Assembly: GCF_900230215.1 (NCBI RefSeq)
Contig: NZ_LT907982.1
Span: forward strand, 2,418,001 to 2,482,000
Direction: 5' to 3'
DNA: 64,000 nt
Source of the DNA: Jatrophihabitans sp. GAS493
GTDB lineage: Bacteria > Actinomycetota > Actinomycetes > Mycobacteriales > Jatrophihabitantaceae
Shown: piece after piece, positions 37,770 to 47,445 of the stretch
How the letters are laid out: every line of letters begins with the position of its first letter
Numbering within the stretch: position 1 is the first letter of the stretch
Translations under genes and position numbers: made by a program
Notes under the pieces: model-generated
Seen by the model: only the letters and a program-made list of their open reading frames with translations
Told to the model about the DNA's origin: nothing
The model's database searches: none

Positions 37770-38753
37770 ATGCGTATTTTCGTCACCGGGGCCGCGGGCT
37801 TCATCGGCTCTCAATATGTCCGTGATCTGCTCGCCGGGGCCTACCCGGCTTACGCCGACGCCGACGTCACGGTCTACGACAAGCTCACCTACGCCGGAAA
37901 TCTGGCGAACCTGGCGTCCGTGCAGGACAACCCTCACTACACCTTCGTTCAGGGTGACATCTGTGACCCGATCGCGCTGGATGCCGCGCTGCCCGGGCAC
38001 GACGTGCTGATCAACTTCGCCGCGGAGACCCACGTCGACCGCTCGATCACCGGCGCCGCTGACTTCGCCGTCACCAACTTCCTCGGCGCCCAGCAGATCT
38101 TCGACGCCGCCCTCCGCCACCGGGTCGGCCGGGTCGTGCACGTCTCCACCGACGAGGTCTACGGCTCGATCCCCGAGGGCAGTTGGCGCGAGGATCACAT
38201 CCTGGAACCGAACTCGCCGTACTCGGCGGCCAAGGCCGGCGCCGACCTGCTGGCTCGCGCCTACGCCCGCACGTATGGCCTGAACGTCTCCGTGACGCGC
38301 TGCAGCAACAACTACGGACCCTTCCACTTCCCCGAGAAGGTCATCCCGCTCTTCGTCACCAACCTCATCGACGGCAAGTCGGTGCCGCTCTACGGCGACG
38401 GACTCAACGTCCGCGATTGGCTCTTCGTCGCCGACCACTGCCGGGGCATCCAGCTTGTCGCCGAGAAGGGCAACGCCGGGGAGTTCTACAACATCGGCGG
38501 CGGTCGTGAGCTCTCCAACAAGGAGCTGACTCAGCAGTTGCTGGACGCGACCGGCCGGGACTGGAGCGCCGTCACCTACGTCGAGGACCGTCTCGGTCAC
38601 GATCGTCGCTACTCGGTCGACTACAGCAAGACGGCCGAACTGGGCTACGCCCCGCAGGTGACGTTCGAGGAGGGCCTGGCCCTCACCGTCGACTGGTATC
38701 GCAACAATCGAGCCTGGTGGGAACCGCTGAAGGCTCGCGCGGCGCTGGCGTAG
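37770..38753 (+). CDS. rmlB: dTDP-glucose 4,6-dehydratase
   Basis: Second enzyme of dTDP-L-rhamnose synthesis. The 327 residues have the NAD loop GAAGFIGS, the HFAAETHVDRS-like FAAETHVDRSI stretch, catalytic VSTDEVYGS with YSAAKAGAD, and the CSNNYGPFHFPEK signature. ATG 37770 gives the family N-terminus MRIFVTG; an upstream GTG adds eight unlikely residues. rmlD follows after 3 bases. rmlA and rmlC are not in this window. Confidence 0.95.
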   Translation: MRIFVTGAAGFIGSQYVRDLLAGAYPAYADADVTVYDKLTYAGNLANLASVQDNPHYTFVQGDICDPIALDAALPGHDVLINFAAETHVDRSITGAADFAVTNFLGAQQIFDAALRHRVGRVVHVSTDEVYGSIPEGSWREDHILEPNSPYSAAKAGADLLARAYARTYGLNVSVTRCSNNYGPFHFPEKVIPLFVTNLIDGKSVPLYGDGLNVRDWLFVADHCRGIQLVAEKGNAGEFYNIGGGRELSNKELTQQLLDATGRDWSAVTYVEDRLGHDRRYSVDYSKTAELGYAPQVTFEEGLALTVDWYRNNRAWWEPLKARAALA

Positions 38754-38756
38754 TCG

Positions 38757-39656
38757 ATGCCGACCGACGCGGAAATTGCTGCCAAACGCTGGCTCATCAC
38801 CGGCTGTCTCGGGCAGCTGGGGCATGACCTGGAACTGATTCTCACGGCCGCCGGGGCCACCGTCCTAGCGACGGACCGCCCGGACCTCGACATCCTGGAT
38901 TCGGCCGCGGTCTCGGCGGCCGTCGCTGACTTCAAACCAGACGTCGTGCTCAACGCCGCGGCCTACACCGCCGTCGACGCAGCTGAGAACGACGAGGACA
39001 ACGCTTACCGGATCAACGCGACCGGCCCGGCGATCCTCTCCGCCGCCCTCGCCGCGCACGGCGGCCGACTGATCCACGTCTCGACCGACTACGTCTTTCC
39101 CGGAGACGCCACGCGGCCCTACGAGGTGGCCGATCCGACCGGTCCGGCCACCGCGTACGGTCGCACCAAGCTGGCCGGTGAGGTCGCCGTCCGCGAATTA
39201 CTGCCGGACAACTCTTATGTAGTGCGCACCGCGTGGGTCTACGGAGCCAACGGGGCGAACTTTGTGAAGACGATGGCCCGGTTGGAGAAGACGCGCGACA
39301 CCGTGACCGTCATCGACGACCAACGCGGTTCACCGACGTGGACCGCCGACCTGGCCGCCGGACTCATCGAACTGGCCCTCTCCGATGCCGCGCCAGGGCT
39401 TTATCACTGCACCGGCAGTGGCGAAACGACGTGGTTCGACTTCACCCGGGCGATCTTCGCCGAACTCGGCGCCGACCCGGAACGGGTGCGGCCCACGACA
39501 TCGGCGGAGTACGGCAGCGCCACGCCACGCCCGAGTTACTCGGTCCTCTCCGACCGAGCATGGGTGGAGGCCGGTCTCACCCCGATGCCGCAGTGGCGCG
39601 ACGCGCTCTCCAAGGCATTCGAGCAGCACCGCGAAGCTTTCCTGCCGGCTGAGTAG
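38757..39656 (+). CDS. rmlD: dTDP-4-dehydrorhamnose reductase
   Basis: Last step of dTDP-L-rhamnose synthesis, reducing dTDP-4-keto-L-rhamnose with NAD(P)H. The 299-residue protein has the GCLGQLGHDL nucleotide loop, the NAAAYTAVDAAE stretch, catalytic STDYVF and Y-x3-K in AYGRTKLAGE, and VRTAWVYG. It is coupled to rmlB. The rhamnose product is the donor for WbbL at 54202, which starts the linker between peptidoglycan and the wall polymer. Confidence 0.94.
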   Translation: MPTDAEIAAKRWLITGCLGQLGHDLELILTAAGATVLATDRPDLDILDSAAVSAAVADFKPDVVLNAAAYTAVDAAENDEDNAYRINATGPAILSAALAAHGGRLIHVSTDYVFPGDATRPYEVADPTGPATAYGRTKLAGEVAVRELLPDNSYVVRTAWVYGANGANFVKTMARLEKTRDTVTVIDDQRGSPTWTADLAAGLIELALSDAAPGLYHCTGSGETTWFDFTRAIFAELGADPERVRPTTSAEYGSATPRPSYSVLSDRAWVEAGLTPMPQWRDALSKAFEQHREAFLPAE

Positions 39657-39671
39657 GGGGCTTAGGCGCGA

Positions 39672-40532
39672 CTAGTTCGCGAAGGCGGTGACCAGCCAGG
39701 AGGCGGCCGCCAGCCAGACACCGTCCGGTCGCTGCCGGGCCGCGAACGCGGCACGCAGATCGGCCCGCGCTCGCGCCGCGGCGGCGGGGTCCGCCTCGGC
39801 CAGTTCGGAGGCGGTGCTCGGATCGGAGAGCTCAAACGCGAGGGCGTCATCCGCATCGCTGCCCACGCGCAGTGGCTCATTCAGCTGGCTGATTTCGATA
39901 CCGCGCCACCCCGCTCGGCTGAGGAGCGTCCGCACGTACTCAGGATCGGCGAGCGCGAACGGCCCGCTCGGTCGCGCCACCGGCGCCGGCGATCCCAAGT
40001 GAGGGGCGAGTGCATCGAAGGCTACCGTCCAATTCTCGTTGCGCGCTCGTTCCGCCCAGCAGACGAAAGCCAGTCGCCCATTGGGTCGCATCGCGGCACG
40101 GACGTTGGCGAAGGCGGCGGTGTGATCGGCAAAGAACATCACCCCATACCGACTGATCGCCAGGTCGAACGAGGCGCCACCGAAGTCCATCGTCTGCACA
40201 TCAGCCACTTCGAAGCGGACGTTTGCCCGGCCCGCGTCGGCGCCCCGGGAACGAGCCTGGCCGATCATCGCGGCCGAGATGTCGACGCCGAGCGCCGTAC
40301 CGGCTCCGGGCGTGACCGCCTGCGCCGCACGCAACGTGGTGCTGCCGCAACCACAGCCGATATCCAACACTTGCTCCCCCGGGCCGGGCGCGGCAGCCGC
40401 TAACAGCGCCTCACCGTGGCGGGCGAGCAGCGCGTCGAACCGGTCGTCGTGATCGGCCCAGAAGCGGGCTACGGGGCCATTCCAGTCAATGCCGTTCGCC
40501 GCCTGGGCGGGTGCCTGATCGCTCTCCTCCAT
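39672..40532 (-). CDS. Class I SAM-dependent methyltransferase
   Basis: A 286-residue methyltransferase with motif I VLDIGCGCGSTTLRAAQ (about 56-72), an acidic post-I ALGVDIS and the RYGVMFFADH post-II region. It belongs to the UbiE/Methyltransf_11 class; the substrate is not identifiable. The TAGCGT box 6 bases before ATG 40532 overlaps the stop codon of the upstream gene. It converges with rmlD after 15 bases and may be unrelated to the glycan genes. Confidence 0.8.
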   Translation of the reverse strand: MEESDQAPAQAANGIDWNGPVARFWADHDDRFDALLARHGEALLAAAAPGPGEQVLDIGCGCGSTTLRAAQAVTPGAGTALGVDISAAMIGQARSRGADAGRANVRFEVADVQTMDFGGASFDLAISRYGVMFFADHTAAFANVRAAMRPNGRLAFVCWAERARNENWTVAFDALAPHLGSPAPVARPSGPFALADPEYVRTLLSRAGWRGIEISQLNEPLRVGSDADDALAFELSDPSTASELAEADPAAAARARADLRAAFAARQRPDGVWLAAASWLVTAFAN

Positions 40533-40544
40533 TCCCCGACGCTA
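40533..40544 (-). promoter_or_regulatory. Leaderless-type -10 box of methyltransferase
   Basis: Leftward TAGCGT (40544-40539) lies 6 bases before ATG 40532, overlapping the end of the upstream gene. Confidence 0.45.
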
Positions 40545-41159
40545 ACCCACTCCGCCCAGCCGATTCGCGAGAACCACGAGCCGTAGAACGCTCCCGTCGC
40601 GCGCGATGGCGAGTCTGACGGTGTCACCCCAGCGAGCCTTCCTCGCCTCGAGGGCGGGGACGCGCCGGGCCGGTACGGACGCCGCCCGGCCGTCCTCGAC
40701 TGCGATGTAGTCGACGTAGTCTTCGGCGTAAGTGAGCGATCCGCCCAGAGAACAGAGGAGGACGACGACGCCCTCACTCTGCGATGCTTCTCTCCGGTTG
40801 CGCGCCTTGCGTACCAGGACTGCGACCACCAGGAATGGGCTCGCCAGTGCCCACACGAAGACCGTGGTGCCGAGTAGCAGCCAGAGATAGTCCGAGCGCG
40901 ACACTCTGAGATCCAGGGCGTGGTTGATCAGGGGCGCAACGGCGGCGGCCAGCATCAACCCGAGCAGCACGCCGACGCCGACCCGGGCCAGCGTCACCGA
41001 GGTCGAGGCTGTTGGCGGCCAGACGATTTCGACTCGTCGCTGCGACTCTCCGGGTACCGGGACCGATTGGGGGCGGTCGGCGAAGGTGTGAGTGCCCACA
41101 GCGTTCGCAATCAGCGCGTTGCCAACGTCGGGATGCTCACGGTCGTGATTTTGATGCAC
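40542..41159 (-). CDS. Small membrane protein, function unknown
   Basis: A 205-residue protein not recognised from sequence. Residues 1-55 are polar, two membrane segments follow (about 58-80 and 95-115), then a soluble C-terminal half with GGSLTYAEDYVDYIAVEDGR resembling a small beta domain, as in DUF3592-type proteins. GTG 41159 is preceded by a GGGGGTGG ribosome-like stretch. No coupling to either neighbour beyond direction. Confidence 0.55.
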   Translation of the reverse strand: MHQNHDREHPDVGNALIANAVGTHTFADRPQSVPVPGESQRRVEIVWPPTASTSVTLARVGVGVLLGLMLAAAVAPLINHALDLRVSRSDYLWLLLGTTVFVWALASPFLVVAVLVRKARNRREASQSEGVVVLLCSLGGSLTYAEDYVDYIAVEDGRAASVPARRVPALEARKARWGDTVRLAIARDGSVLRLVVLANRLGGVG

Positions 41160-41246
41160 TCACCCACCCCCGCCCGGTCGGATAATTACCAGGCACCCTA
41201 GCGCGCTCCTGCCGTGGGTTCGGCTATCGGAACGTCACAAGTCAGC

Positions 41247-41855
41247 TCAAGTTGCTCGCGCGGCGATGGCGCCGTAGATCCGGTCCGGTCGTGCCGGGAT
41301 TCGCTGTTGCAGGCGCTCAACCTCGGCAAAGCCCGCCTGCGCCAGGTGTTGGGCGAGTACGTCGGCCGGCCAACGGTAGGCGGTGAGGACCTTGTGGTCG
41401 AACTCGGCCACGTGGTCGTCGCTGTCGAAGAAGCCGACGACCAGCGTTGCGGAGGAAGCGAGGAGCCGTCGGAACTCGGTGAGCATCGCGACCAAGTCCG
41501 GCGGCGGAAGGTGAATGGTGGAGTACCAGGCGAGAATGCCGGCCGCGGCGTGTTGCGCACCGACTGACTCCGTCATCGAACCGAGCCGATAGGTCGGACC
41601 CGGATGATGTGTTCGCGCATGGGCGATGAACTCCGGCACCAGGTCGACGCCAGTCACGTCGACGCCTAGGGAGTACAGGTAGCCGCTCCAGTAGCCGGGG
41701 CCGCAGCCGAGGTCGAGCACCGGGCCGGGTACGCCAGCCAGGTGCCGCCGGATGAAGGCCAGGTCGTCGGCATTCGCCTGCCATTCGCCGTCGAAGAGAT
41801 CGATATACTGCTCGGCTAGTGACGAGTACGCCTGGCGGACCGGCTCGTGGTACAC
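41247..41855 (-). CDS. Class I SAM-dependent methyltransferase
   Basis: A 202-residue methyltransferase with motif I VLDLGCGPGYWSGYL (about 46-60), acidic VTGVDLVPEF and a WYSTIHLP post-II motif, close to the Methyltransf_25/11 families. Substrate unknown. GTG 41855 has TAAGGT 6 bases upstream, giving a leaderless-type start. Divergent from the PPOX gene by 53 bases, with the two promoters nearly back to back. Confidence 0.8.
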   Translation of the reverse strand: MYHEPVRQAYSSLAEQYIDLFDGEWQANADDLAFIRRHLAGVPGPVLDLGCGPGYWSGYLYSLGVDVTGVDLVPEFIAHARTHHPGPTYRLGSMTESVGAQHAAAGILAWYSTIHLPPPDLVAMLTEFRRLLASSATLVVGFFDSDDHVAEFDHKVLTAYRWPADVLAQHLAQAGFAEVERLQQRIPARPDRIYGAIAARAT

Positions 41856-41867
41856 GGCGACACCTTA
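41856..41867 (-). promoter_or_regulatory. Leaderless-type -10 box of methyltransferase
   Basis: Leftward TAAGGT (41867-41862) lies 6 bases before GTG 41855. Confidence 0.5.
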
Positions 41868-41896
41868 TGTCGTCGTTTCGAGTTCTGTGCAGTGGC

Positions 41897-41908
41897 TAAG
41901 GTTGCGGA
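41897..41908 (+). promoter_or_regulatory. Leaderless-type -10 box of PPOX gene
   Basis: TAAGGT (41897-41902) lies 6 bases before ATG 41909, mirroring the divergent methyltransferase promoter. Confidence 0.5.
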
Positions 41909-42319
41909 ATGTTCAATGACGCAGCACGGGCCCTGCTTGAATCCAACGCGATCGCCCAGTTGATCACCATCAACGGTGACGGCAGCCCGCAAGTCAGCGG
42001 TGTGTGGATCGCGCTGGACGGTGACGAGTTGGTGGTCGCATCGCTGCCGAAGCGGATCAAGGTTCGCAACGTCGAGCGTGATCCGCGGGTCGCACTGGTA
42101 GTCCAGTCGCCGACCAAGAGCGAACGCGGACTGGACGAGTACTTGGTAGTGCACGGCACTGCGAGCGTGACCGAGGGAGGCGGGCCGGAGCTCCTGCAGC
42201 AGTTGGCCCGAACCTACATGGGCCCGGACGTGGTCTTCCCCGGGCCGGGAGCCCCGCCCGGCTACATCTTCCACATAACGCCCAACAAGGTTCTCGGCGA
42301 AGGCAACTGGTCGAGCTAG
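41909..42319 (+). CDS. PPOX-class F420-dependent oxidoreductase/F420-binding protein
   Basis: A 136-residue split-barrel flavin/deazaflavin protein. The opening (ALLESNAIAQLITINGDGSPQVSGVWIALDGDELV) and KRIKVRNVERDPRVALVVQ match the TIGR03618-type F420 PPOX family common in actinobacteria. It would use F420H2 made through FbiA/FbiB encoded further right. Substrate unknown; some members simply store or chaperone F420. Converges with the broken HNH gene after 5 bases. Confidence 0.85.
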   Translation: MFNDAARALLESNAIAQLITINGDGSPQVSGVWIALDGDELVVASLPKRIKVRNVERDPRVALVVQSPTKSERGLDEYLVVHGTASVTEGGGPELLQQLARTYMGPDVVFPGPGAPPGYIFHITPNKVLGEGNWSS

Positions 42320-42324
42320 CCCGG

Positions 42325-43657
42325 TTACGCCGCGAGGGCGTGGATAAGTTGCGCCAGTTGACGTTCTGGCGTGGCTTGGTGTTCCGGGATTGGTGTGCCG
42401 GGTGGGTCGGGGGGTTGGCTTCGGTAGTGGTGTCCGGTCGGGGTGGTGGTGATGACCTCTCCCGGGTGGTTCGGGTTGGGGTGTTGGTCCCAGTCGGGGG
42501 CTTGTTTGGCGTGGTTGCAGGCTTCGCATAACCCTTGGGCGTTGTTGATGCTGGTCGGCCCACCGTCAGCCGCCGGTTGGATGTGGTCGGCGTGGCGGAT
42601 CGGGGCGTCGCACCACGGGGTGCGGCAGGTTTGGTCACGCAGCAACAGGAACTGACGCTGATTCGCGGTGAACAACCGGGACTGGGTCTCCAGCGCCGCT
42701 AACTGGTGGGTGTCAGGGTGGGTGTAGAGGCGGCGCAGGAACACCCCCGTCTCCCCGCTGGGATCGGTCACCATCCGGCGGGCGAGCCCGGCGGGGATTG
42801 TCCCGGCCCCGATCTGGTGCGCCGGCTCGTCGGCACCATCACCACTGATGAGGAGGGCCTGGTCGGTGATGATCAGGTTCACCGCGACCGGAACATCCAC
42901 GGCACGGGCTTGCCCAGTGAGACGTTCGACGAAGGTGTCAGCCATCACCTGACCCCGGCTACGAGCCTCCGCACCGACCCCGACCACGGTGGAGGCATGG
43001 GAGTGAAGCGCGGCGTAAGAGGCGACACCCTGCGATACCGGCAGCAGGGCACTGACCCGGACCATGCAGTCCGGCGCCGGGCGAATCGACACCCGCCGGT
43101 CCTGCTCAGCTTGGGCCAACCGGTCAACGTAGCCGTGGGGGGTCGAGGCGGTAGGCGATCTTCTTGACCAGGTCCAGGGCCTGACGGTGGCCCAACGGCT
43201 CCAACCGGGGCGCGACCTCCGCGTCGACGGCCGCTCGGTGTTCCGGACGCAGCCAGCTGGTCTGCCCAACGATCTGCAGCACCCTCCACTCCGGCACAGC
43301 GCCGGACGCCAGCCGCTCGAAGGTGGCGGGGAGTTCCGTGGTGAGGGTGACCGCTTGGTTGATATAGCGGGTGGCCTGGTGGGGCGATATCCGCCGGGCC
43401 AACCCGACCTGCGCCGCCACCCCGCGACCGACCCGCTCCGCCGCCACCCCAGCTGCGACGTGACCGGCTCGCTGCGACACCACGAACGCCGCCGTTGCCC
43501 GGGCCTGCGCGGCGGCCGCCGCCGCTTTGATCTCCTCCAACAACCGGATCTGATCGATCAGCTCCGCATCACCCGCCGCCGGGCCGGTCTGGGCCAACAC
43601 CTGCTTGATCGCAGCGAGACTCTCCGTCGGTGACTGCACCTGAGCAGAGGAGAACAT
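42325..43657 (-). pseudogene. DUF222-HNH endonuclease gene with frameshift
   Basis: A DUF222-HNH (13E12 repeat-like) protein split over two frames. The N-terminal frame runs from ATG 43657 to a stop at 43124, ending AYRLDPPRLR. The second frame continues from about 43140 with HGYVDRLAQAEQDRRVSIRP to the HNH domain: ADHIQP and NNAQGLCEACNHAKQ, with WCDAP. A run of six G (43137-43142) is the break; removing one base restores AYRLDPHGYVDRL. The whole would be about 443 residues. Such genes are multi-copy and mobile-element-like in actinobacteria. A sequencing error in the homopolymer is possible. Confidence 0.85.
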
Positions 43658-43694
43658 GTGTTCGAGTCTACCCGAAAAACAGGTGAGACAACAA
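43658..43694 (-). promoter_or_regulatory. Promoter of DUF222-HNH gene, leaderless type
   Basis: Leftward TTGTTG (43694-43689), an 18-base spacer and TAGACT (43670-43665) lie 7 bases before ATG 43657. Geometry is close to ideal. Confidence 0.6.
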
Positions 43695-43708
43695 GAGGCT
43701 GCAGCCGA

Positions 43709-43733
43709 TTTCCCCATATTTGATAAGGGGAAA
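43709..43733. terminator. 7-bp hairpin in AT-rich spacer
   Basis: TTTCCCC (43709-43715) and GGGGAAA (43727-43733) pair around an 11-base AT-rich loop. It lies after the stop of the leftward glycosyltransferase (43794) and before the HNH promoter, so it may end that operon. Confidence 0.4.
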
Positions 43734-43793
43734 CTATTCTAAGGACCGGGCTGGCGTGAGTCGTTCAGGGTCCGACGCGGGTCTAGTTTCGCG

Positions 43794-44492
43794 TCACGCG
43801 ACGCGGCGCGTCCGTTCGCGGAGCAGGATCCAGATCGCCTCGACCCCGTCGCGCCAGGTGAGCTTCTTCCCCTCCTCGCGGCTGCGGGCGCGGTAGGTGA
43901 TCGGCACTTCGTACGGTCGTAGGCCGCGACGCAGGATCTTGCCGGTCACCTCGGCCTCCATGCCGAAACCGGCCGAACGGATGTCCAGCGAACGGTACAG
44001 ATCGCGCGGCATCAGTTTGAAGCACGTCTCCAGGTCACTGATGTAGCAGTTGAAGAGCACGTTCGCCGCGAGCGTCACGCCGCGGTTGCCCAGAACGTAG
44101 AGGTACGAGTACGCGTTGTGGCTGCCGAAGGTGCGGGTGCCGTAGACGACGGTGGCCTCGCCGTCGAGGACGGGCTGGAGCAGGCCTGGGATCTCGTTCG
44201 GCCGGTACTCCAGGTCGGCGTCGCAGATGATCACGTAGTCACCGGTGGCGATCTCGGCGGCAGCCCGGATCGCGGCGCCCTTGCCGGCGTTGCTCGGCTG
44301 CAGCTGAACCCGGACCTGCGGGTCGGTCTCGATGTCGGCGTAGAGCGCACGGGTTCCGTCGGTGCTCCCGTCGTCGACGATCACCAGTTCGATCTCGCAC
44401 GGGTAGTTCACCGACAGGACGTCCTTGACGGCCGTCTGCAGCGTTGCCAGTTCGTTGTAGACGGGCATCAGAATCGAGAGTTTCACAGCCAC
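43794..44492 (-). CDS. Family 2 glycosyltransferase, dolichyl-phosphate-sugar synthase-like
   Basis: A 232-residue soluble or peripheral GT2 enzyme with LSILMPVYNE, VDDGSTDGT, the metal motif DAD in IICDADLEY and a Q/R-x2-RW-like acceptor region. It lacks C-terminal membrane segments. It resembles polyprenyl-phosphate mannose/glucose synthases that charge the lipid carrier used by GT-C enzymes. Such an enzyme is encoded 3 bases upstream of it, in the same leftward operon (uxs, membrane protein, GT2). Sugar donor unknown. Confidence 0.85.
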   Translation of the reverse strand: MAVKLSILMPVYNELATLQTAVKDVLSVNYPCEIELVIVDDGSTDGTRALYADIETDPQVRVQLQPSNAGKGAAIRAAAEIATGDYVIICDADLEYRPNEIPGLLQPVLDGEATVVYGTRTFGSHNAYSYLYVLGNRGVTLAANVLFNCYISDLETCFKLMPRDLYRSLDIRSAGFGMEAEVTGKILRRGLRPYEVPITYRARSREEGKKLTWRDGVEAIWILLRERTRRVA

Positions 44493-44495
44493 AGC

Positions 44496-46262
44496 CTACG
44501 GGAGCGGCACCTGGCACAGGAGCACGTCGGCCACCGGACGGGGAGTGCAACCGGTTATCTCCACCGCCGCCGCCGCGACCAGGTCGCGGTGCTGAAGCTC
44601 GGACGTCAGCACGATGTAGCGCACGCCAGTCGTCGCGGCCGAGATGCGGGCCAGTGTCACGTCGCTGCCGGCCGGCAGGCGCCCGGTGTCGTCGGTCTCC
44701 TGCAGGACGGTGGCGTACTTGGGCAGACCGACGAGGTAGGCCGGAGTCCCGTCCACCGAGAAGACGCTGTACCCGCCGACCATCTTGAAGCGGAAGTCAC
44801 TCTGGATCTGCCAATACATGACCTGCGCCGAGGCGTTCGGCTCGGCCCGAAGCGGCAGCACCAGGGTCGCGGAGCCCGCCGGGATCGCCTTGACGCCGGA
44901 GCCGGAGAAGAAGCTGGACTGGGCCAGGTTGAGCATGCCGTCGTAGCGTTGGGCCGGAAAGAGCGTCAGCAGAGCGAGCGCCGCTGCGCCGCAGCCGATC
45001 AGGTAATTGCGGCGACGTTGGATGGCGGCCAACCCGAACGCGATCACCAAGGCGACCAGGAACGTGGTGGCCAGGGTGATCCGGACCGCGACCAGGCTCT
45101 CCAGCAGCGGCAGATGTTCGATCACCAGCTGCCACGGCCCGGCGACGTCGGTCCGGCGGCCGTTGATGTAGATCACCGCACCGAAGCTCAACGCGACGCT
45201 GGCCACTGCGGTGATGAGCCACCAGATCGCGAAACGGGTGCGTCGAATGACGAGCAGCCCCAGTAGCGCGGCCATGAACGCCAGCAGCGGCCAGCCCAGG
45301 TACCCGGTGTTCTCCACGCCGCCGGCCGGGTAGGTGTAGTTGGCCGCGATGTCGGCTGAGGTGGCGAATCGTTGAAGCGCGCTGGGGGTTACCAAACCGG
45401 CCACATCCAGCGACTGGTAGCCGGGGATCCCCTCGTTGAGGGTCAACGGACCGTAGAACTGGTACCCCAGCGGGATCGCGAGCAGCACGACGGCCACCGG
45501 TATCGCCCAGGCCAGGCCGATCACGGCGTACCGAAGCCGGTCCCGCAGCACGTCGAGGTTCAGCACAACCGCGATGACGGTCGCGATGACGGCGATGATC
45601 GCCACGATCGCCACCACCTCTTCGGAGACGAGCATGGCGACGGCGACGAGGCCGCCGAGCTGACACCCGATCCGACGCGGATTGCCCGGTTGGGTAACGA
45701 AGAGCTGATAGCCGAGGTAGAAGATCAGCGGCAGGGCGGGGGCGGCGAAGGTGAGGTGCAGGTGCCCGGCCTGACCGACGAAGAACGGCCCGAAGCCGTA
45801 GAGCGTGGCGCCCAGCGCGCTGGCCAGCGGATGCCCGCTGAGCCGCCGGAAGACCAGGTAGGCGCAGGTCGCGGAGAGCACCGGGGCCAGCAGCATCATC
45901 AGTCCGGCGGTCGCCACGGCGCCGATCAGCGCGGTGAGCGGCGCCATGAGCGTGGAGACGATGATCAGCGCCGTGTTCCACATGACGTTCAACCCGGTTG
46001 GCGTGTTCATGGCGTCGCTGAAGAGCGGATTCTGCAGGTGCCAGAGAGAGTGCTGAACGGACTCGAAGTACCAAGCGAAGAGGACGCCGTCAGCCCCGCC
46101 GGGGAGGCTTCGGGTCGGGTGCGCCAGGAACTCGGAGAAGGCGATGCAGGCGAAGAGGAACCAGAGCGCCGGGGGCAGCCAGTAGCTACTCCAGAATCGA
46201 GGCCAGCTCCACTCCCGCCGGACCGGCGCATCGCCGAGGTCGTCGCCGACGGCAGTGCTCAC
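44496..46262 (-). CDS. Large polytopic membrane protein, GT-C/YfhO-like
   Basis: A 588-residue protein with about twelve membrane segments and an extracytoplasmic C-terminal part of about 100 residues. The loop after the first segment, [38 protein letters not shown], has the conserved acidic residue and layout of GT-C glycosyltransferases. GTG 46262 overlaps the uxs stop as GTGA. A GT2 predicted to charge polyprenyl phosphate follows 3 bases after its stop. The pair would make and use a lipid-linked sugar outside the membrane; donor and acceptor are unknown. Confidence 0.7.
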   Translation of the reverse strand: MSTAVGDDLGDAPVRREWSWPRFWSSYWLPPALWFLFACIAFSEFLAHPTRSLPGGADGVLFAWYFESVQHSLWHLQNPLFSDAMNTPTGLNVMWNTALIIVSTLMAPLTALIGAVATAGLMMLLAPVLSATCAYLVFRRLSGHPLASALGATLYGFGPFFVGQAGHLHLTFAAPALPLIFYLGYQLFVTQPGNPRRIGCQLGGLVAVAMLVSEEVVAIVAIIAVIATVIAVVLNLDVLRDRLRYAVIGLAWAIPVAVVLLAIPLGYQFYGPLTLNEGIPGYQSLDVAGLVTPSALQRFATSADIAANYTYPAGGVENTGYLGWPLLAFMAALLGLLVIRRTRFAIWWLITAVASVALSFGAVIYINGRRTDVAGPWQLVIEHLPLLESLVAVRITLATTFLVALVIAFGLAAIQRRRNYLIGCGAAALALLTLFPAQRYDGMLNLAQSSFFSGSGVKAIPAGSATLVLPLRAEPNASAQVMYWQIQSDFRFKMVGGYSVFSVDGTPAYLVGLPKYATVLQETDDTGRLPAGSDVTLARISAATTGVRYIVLTSELQHRDLVAAAAVEITGCTPRPVADVLLCQVPLP

Positions 46263-47266
46263 GTGGCGGCCTTCGACTTCGGGTCGCCGCGGCCCGGGAG
46301 GGCAGCGTCGCCGGCCCCGCTGTCGAGGACACCACTGCTGGTGAACCACTCGACGGTGCGTCGCAGCCCGTCGACCACCTCGGTGGCCGGGCTCCAGTCG
46401 AGCAGTTCGCGGGCCAGCGTGATGTCCGGCTGGCGCACGGTCGGATCGTCCTGGGGGCGCGGTATGAACTCGATCGGCGAGTCGGAGCCGCAGAGGTCGC
46501 GAATGAGCTGGGCCAGCGCCAGCACGCTCAGTTCATGTGGATTGCCGATATTCACCGGGCCGGAGATGTCGCTCAGGGCAAAGCGCAGGATTCCGTCGAT
46601 CAGGTCGTCCACGTAGCAGACCGAGCGGGTCTGGGAGCCGTCGCCGGCCACCGTGATCGGCTCCCCGGCCAGCGCCTGCCGGATGAACGTCGGGATCGCC
46701 CGTCCGTCGAAGGGGCGCATCCGCGGGCCGAACGTGTTGAAGATCCGGACCAGGCCGGCGTCGACTCCGTGGGTGCGTCGGTAGGCCATGGTCAGGGCCT
46801 CCCCGAAGCGCTTCGCCTCGTCGTAGACCCCGCGTGGGCCCACCGGGTTCACGTGCCCCCAGTAGCTCTCCGGCTGGGGGTGAATCTGCGGGTCGCCGTA
46901 GGTCTCCGAAGTCGAGGCCAGGACGAAGCGGGCGCCCTTCTCCTTCGCCAGCCCGAGCGCATGCAGAGTGCCGATCGAGCCAACCTTCAGGGTCTCGATC
47001 GGCAGCTGCAGATAGTCGATAGGGGAGGCCGGCGAGGCGAAGTGCAGCACCAGGTCGACGGCCGGGCCGACATGGATGAACTCAGTCACATTCGTCCGGA
47101 TGAGGTGGAAATCCTCGTGCTCGACCAGATGGCTGACGTTGGCCGGCGAGCCGGTCGAGAAGTTGTCCAGGCAGAGCACCTGATATCCCCGCTCGAGCAG
47201 CTGCTCGCAGAGATGGCTGCCGAGAAAACCCGCACCCCCAGTAACCACCGCGCGCTTCTGTGTCAT
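46259..47266 (-). CDS. uxs: UDP-glucuronate decarboxylase (UDP-xylose synthase)
   Basis: Decarboxylates UDP-glucuronate to UDP-xylose (or the 4-keto intermediate). The 335-residue SDR enzyme has [11 protein letters not shown], the UXS hallmarks [20 protein letters not shown], catalytic STSETYGDP and Y-x3-K in [11 protein letters not shown], with FNTFGPRM and the Arg-containing [13 protein letters not shown] loop. Its substrate is made by Ugd at 25232. It is the first gene of a leftward three-gene operon and is coupled to the membrane protein (GTGA). Divergent from a GT2 across 179 bases. Confidence 0.92.
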   Translation of the reverse strand: MTQKRAVVTGGAGFLGSHLCEQLLERGYQVLCLDNFSTGSPANVSHLVEHEDFHLIRTNVTEFIHVGPAVDLVLHFASPASPIDYLQLPIETLKVGSIGTLHALGLAKEKGARFVLASTSETYGDPQIHPQPESYWGHVNPVGPRGVYDEAKRFGEALTMAYRRTHGVDAGLVRIFNTFGPRMRPFDGRAIPTFIRQALAGEPITVAGDGSQTRSVCYVDDLIDGILRFALSDISGPVNIGNPHELSVLALAQLIRDLCGSDSPIEFIPRPQDDPTVRQPDITLARELLDWSPATEVVDGLRRTVEWFTSSGVLDSGAGDAALPGRGDPKSKAAT

Positions 47267-47445
47267 CAGCTCTCTCTTGAAACTAGTAGTTCTGGTCGGT
47301 CCGTCGTCGCCGGCGGGCAGTGGCTGGTGAGCCGCCTATCAAGCGCGTCCAGCGATTTTGTCACGTGGACCTTGAGGCATTGCCTAGACTGTCCAGGTCG
47401 TCACGCCCATCCGGTGGCCGTGCCCGTCTAATCGAGGTTGAAGAG

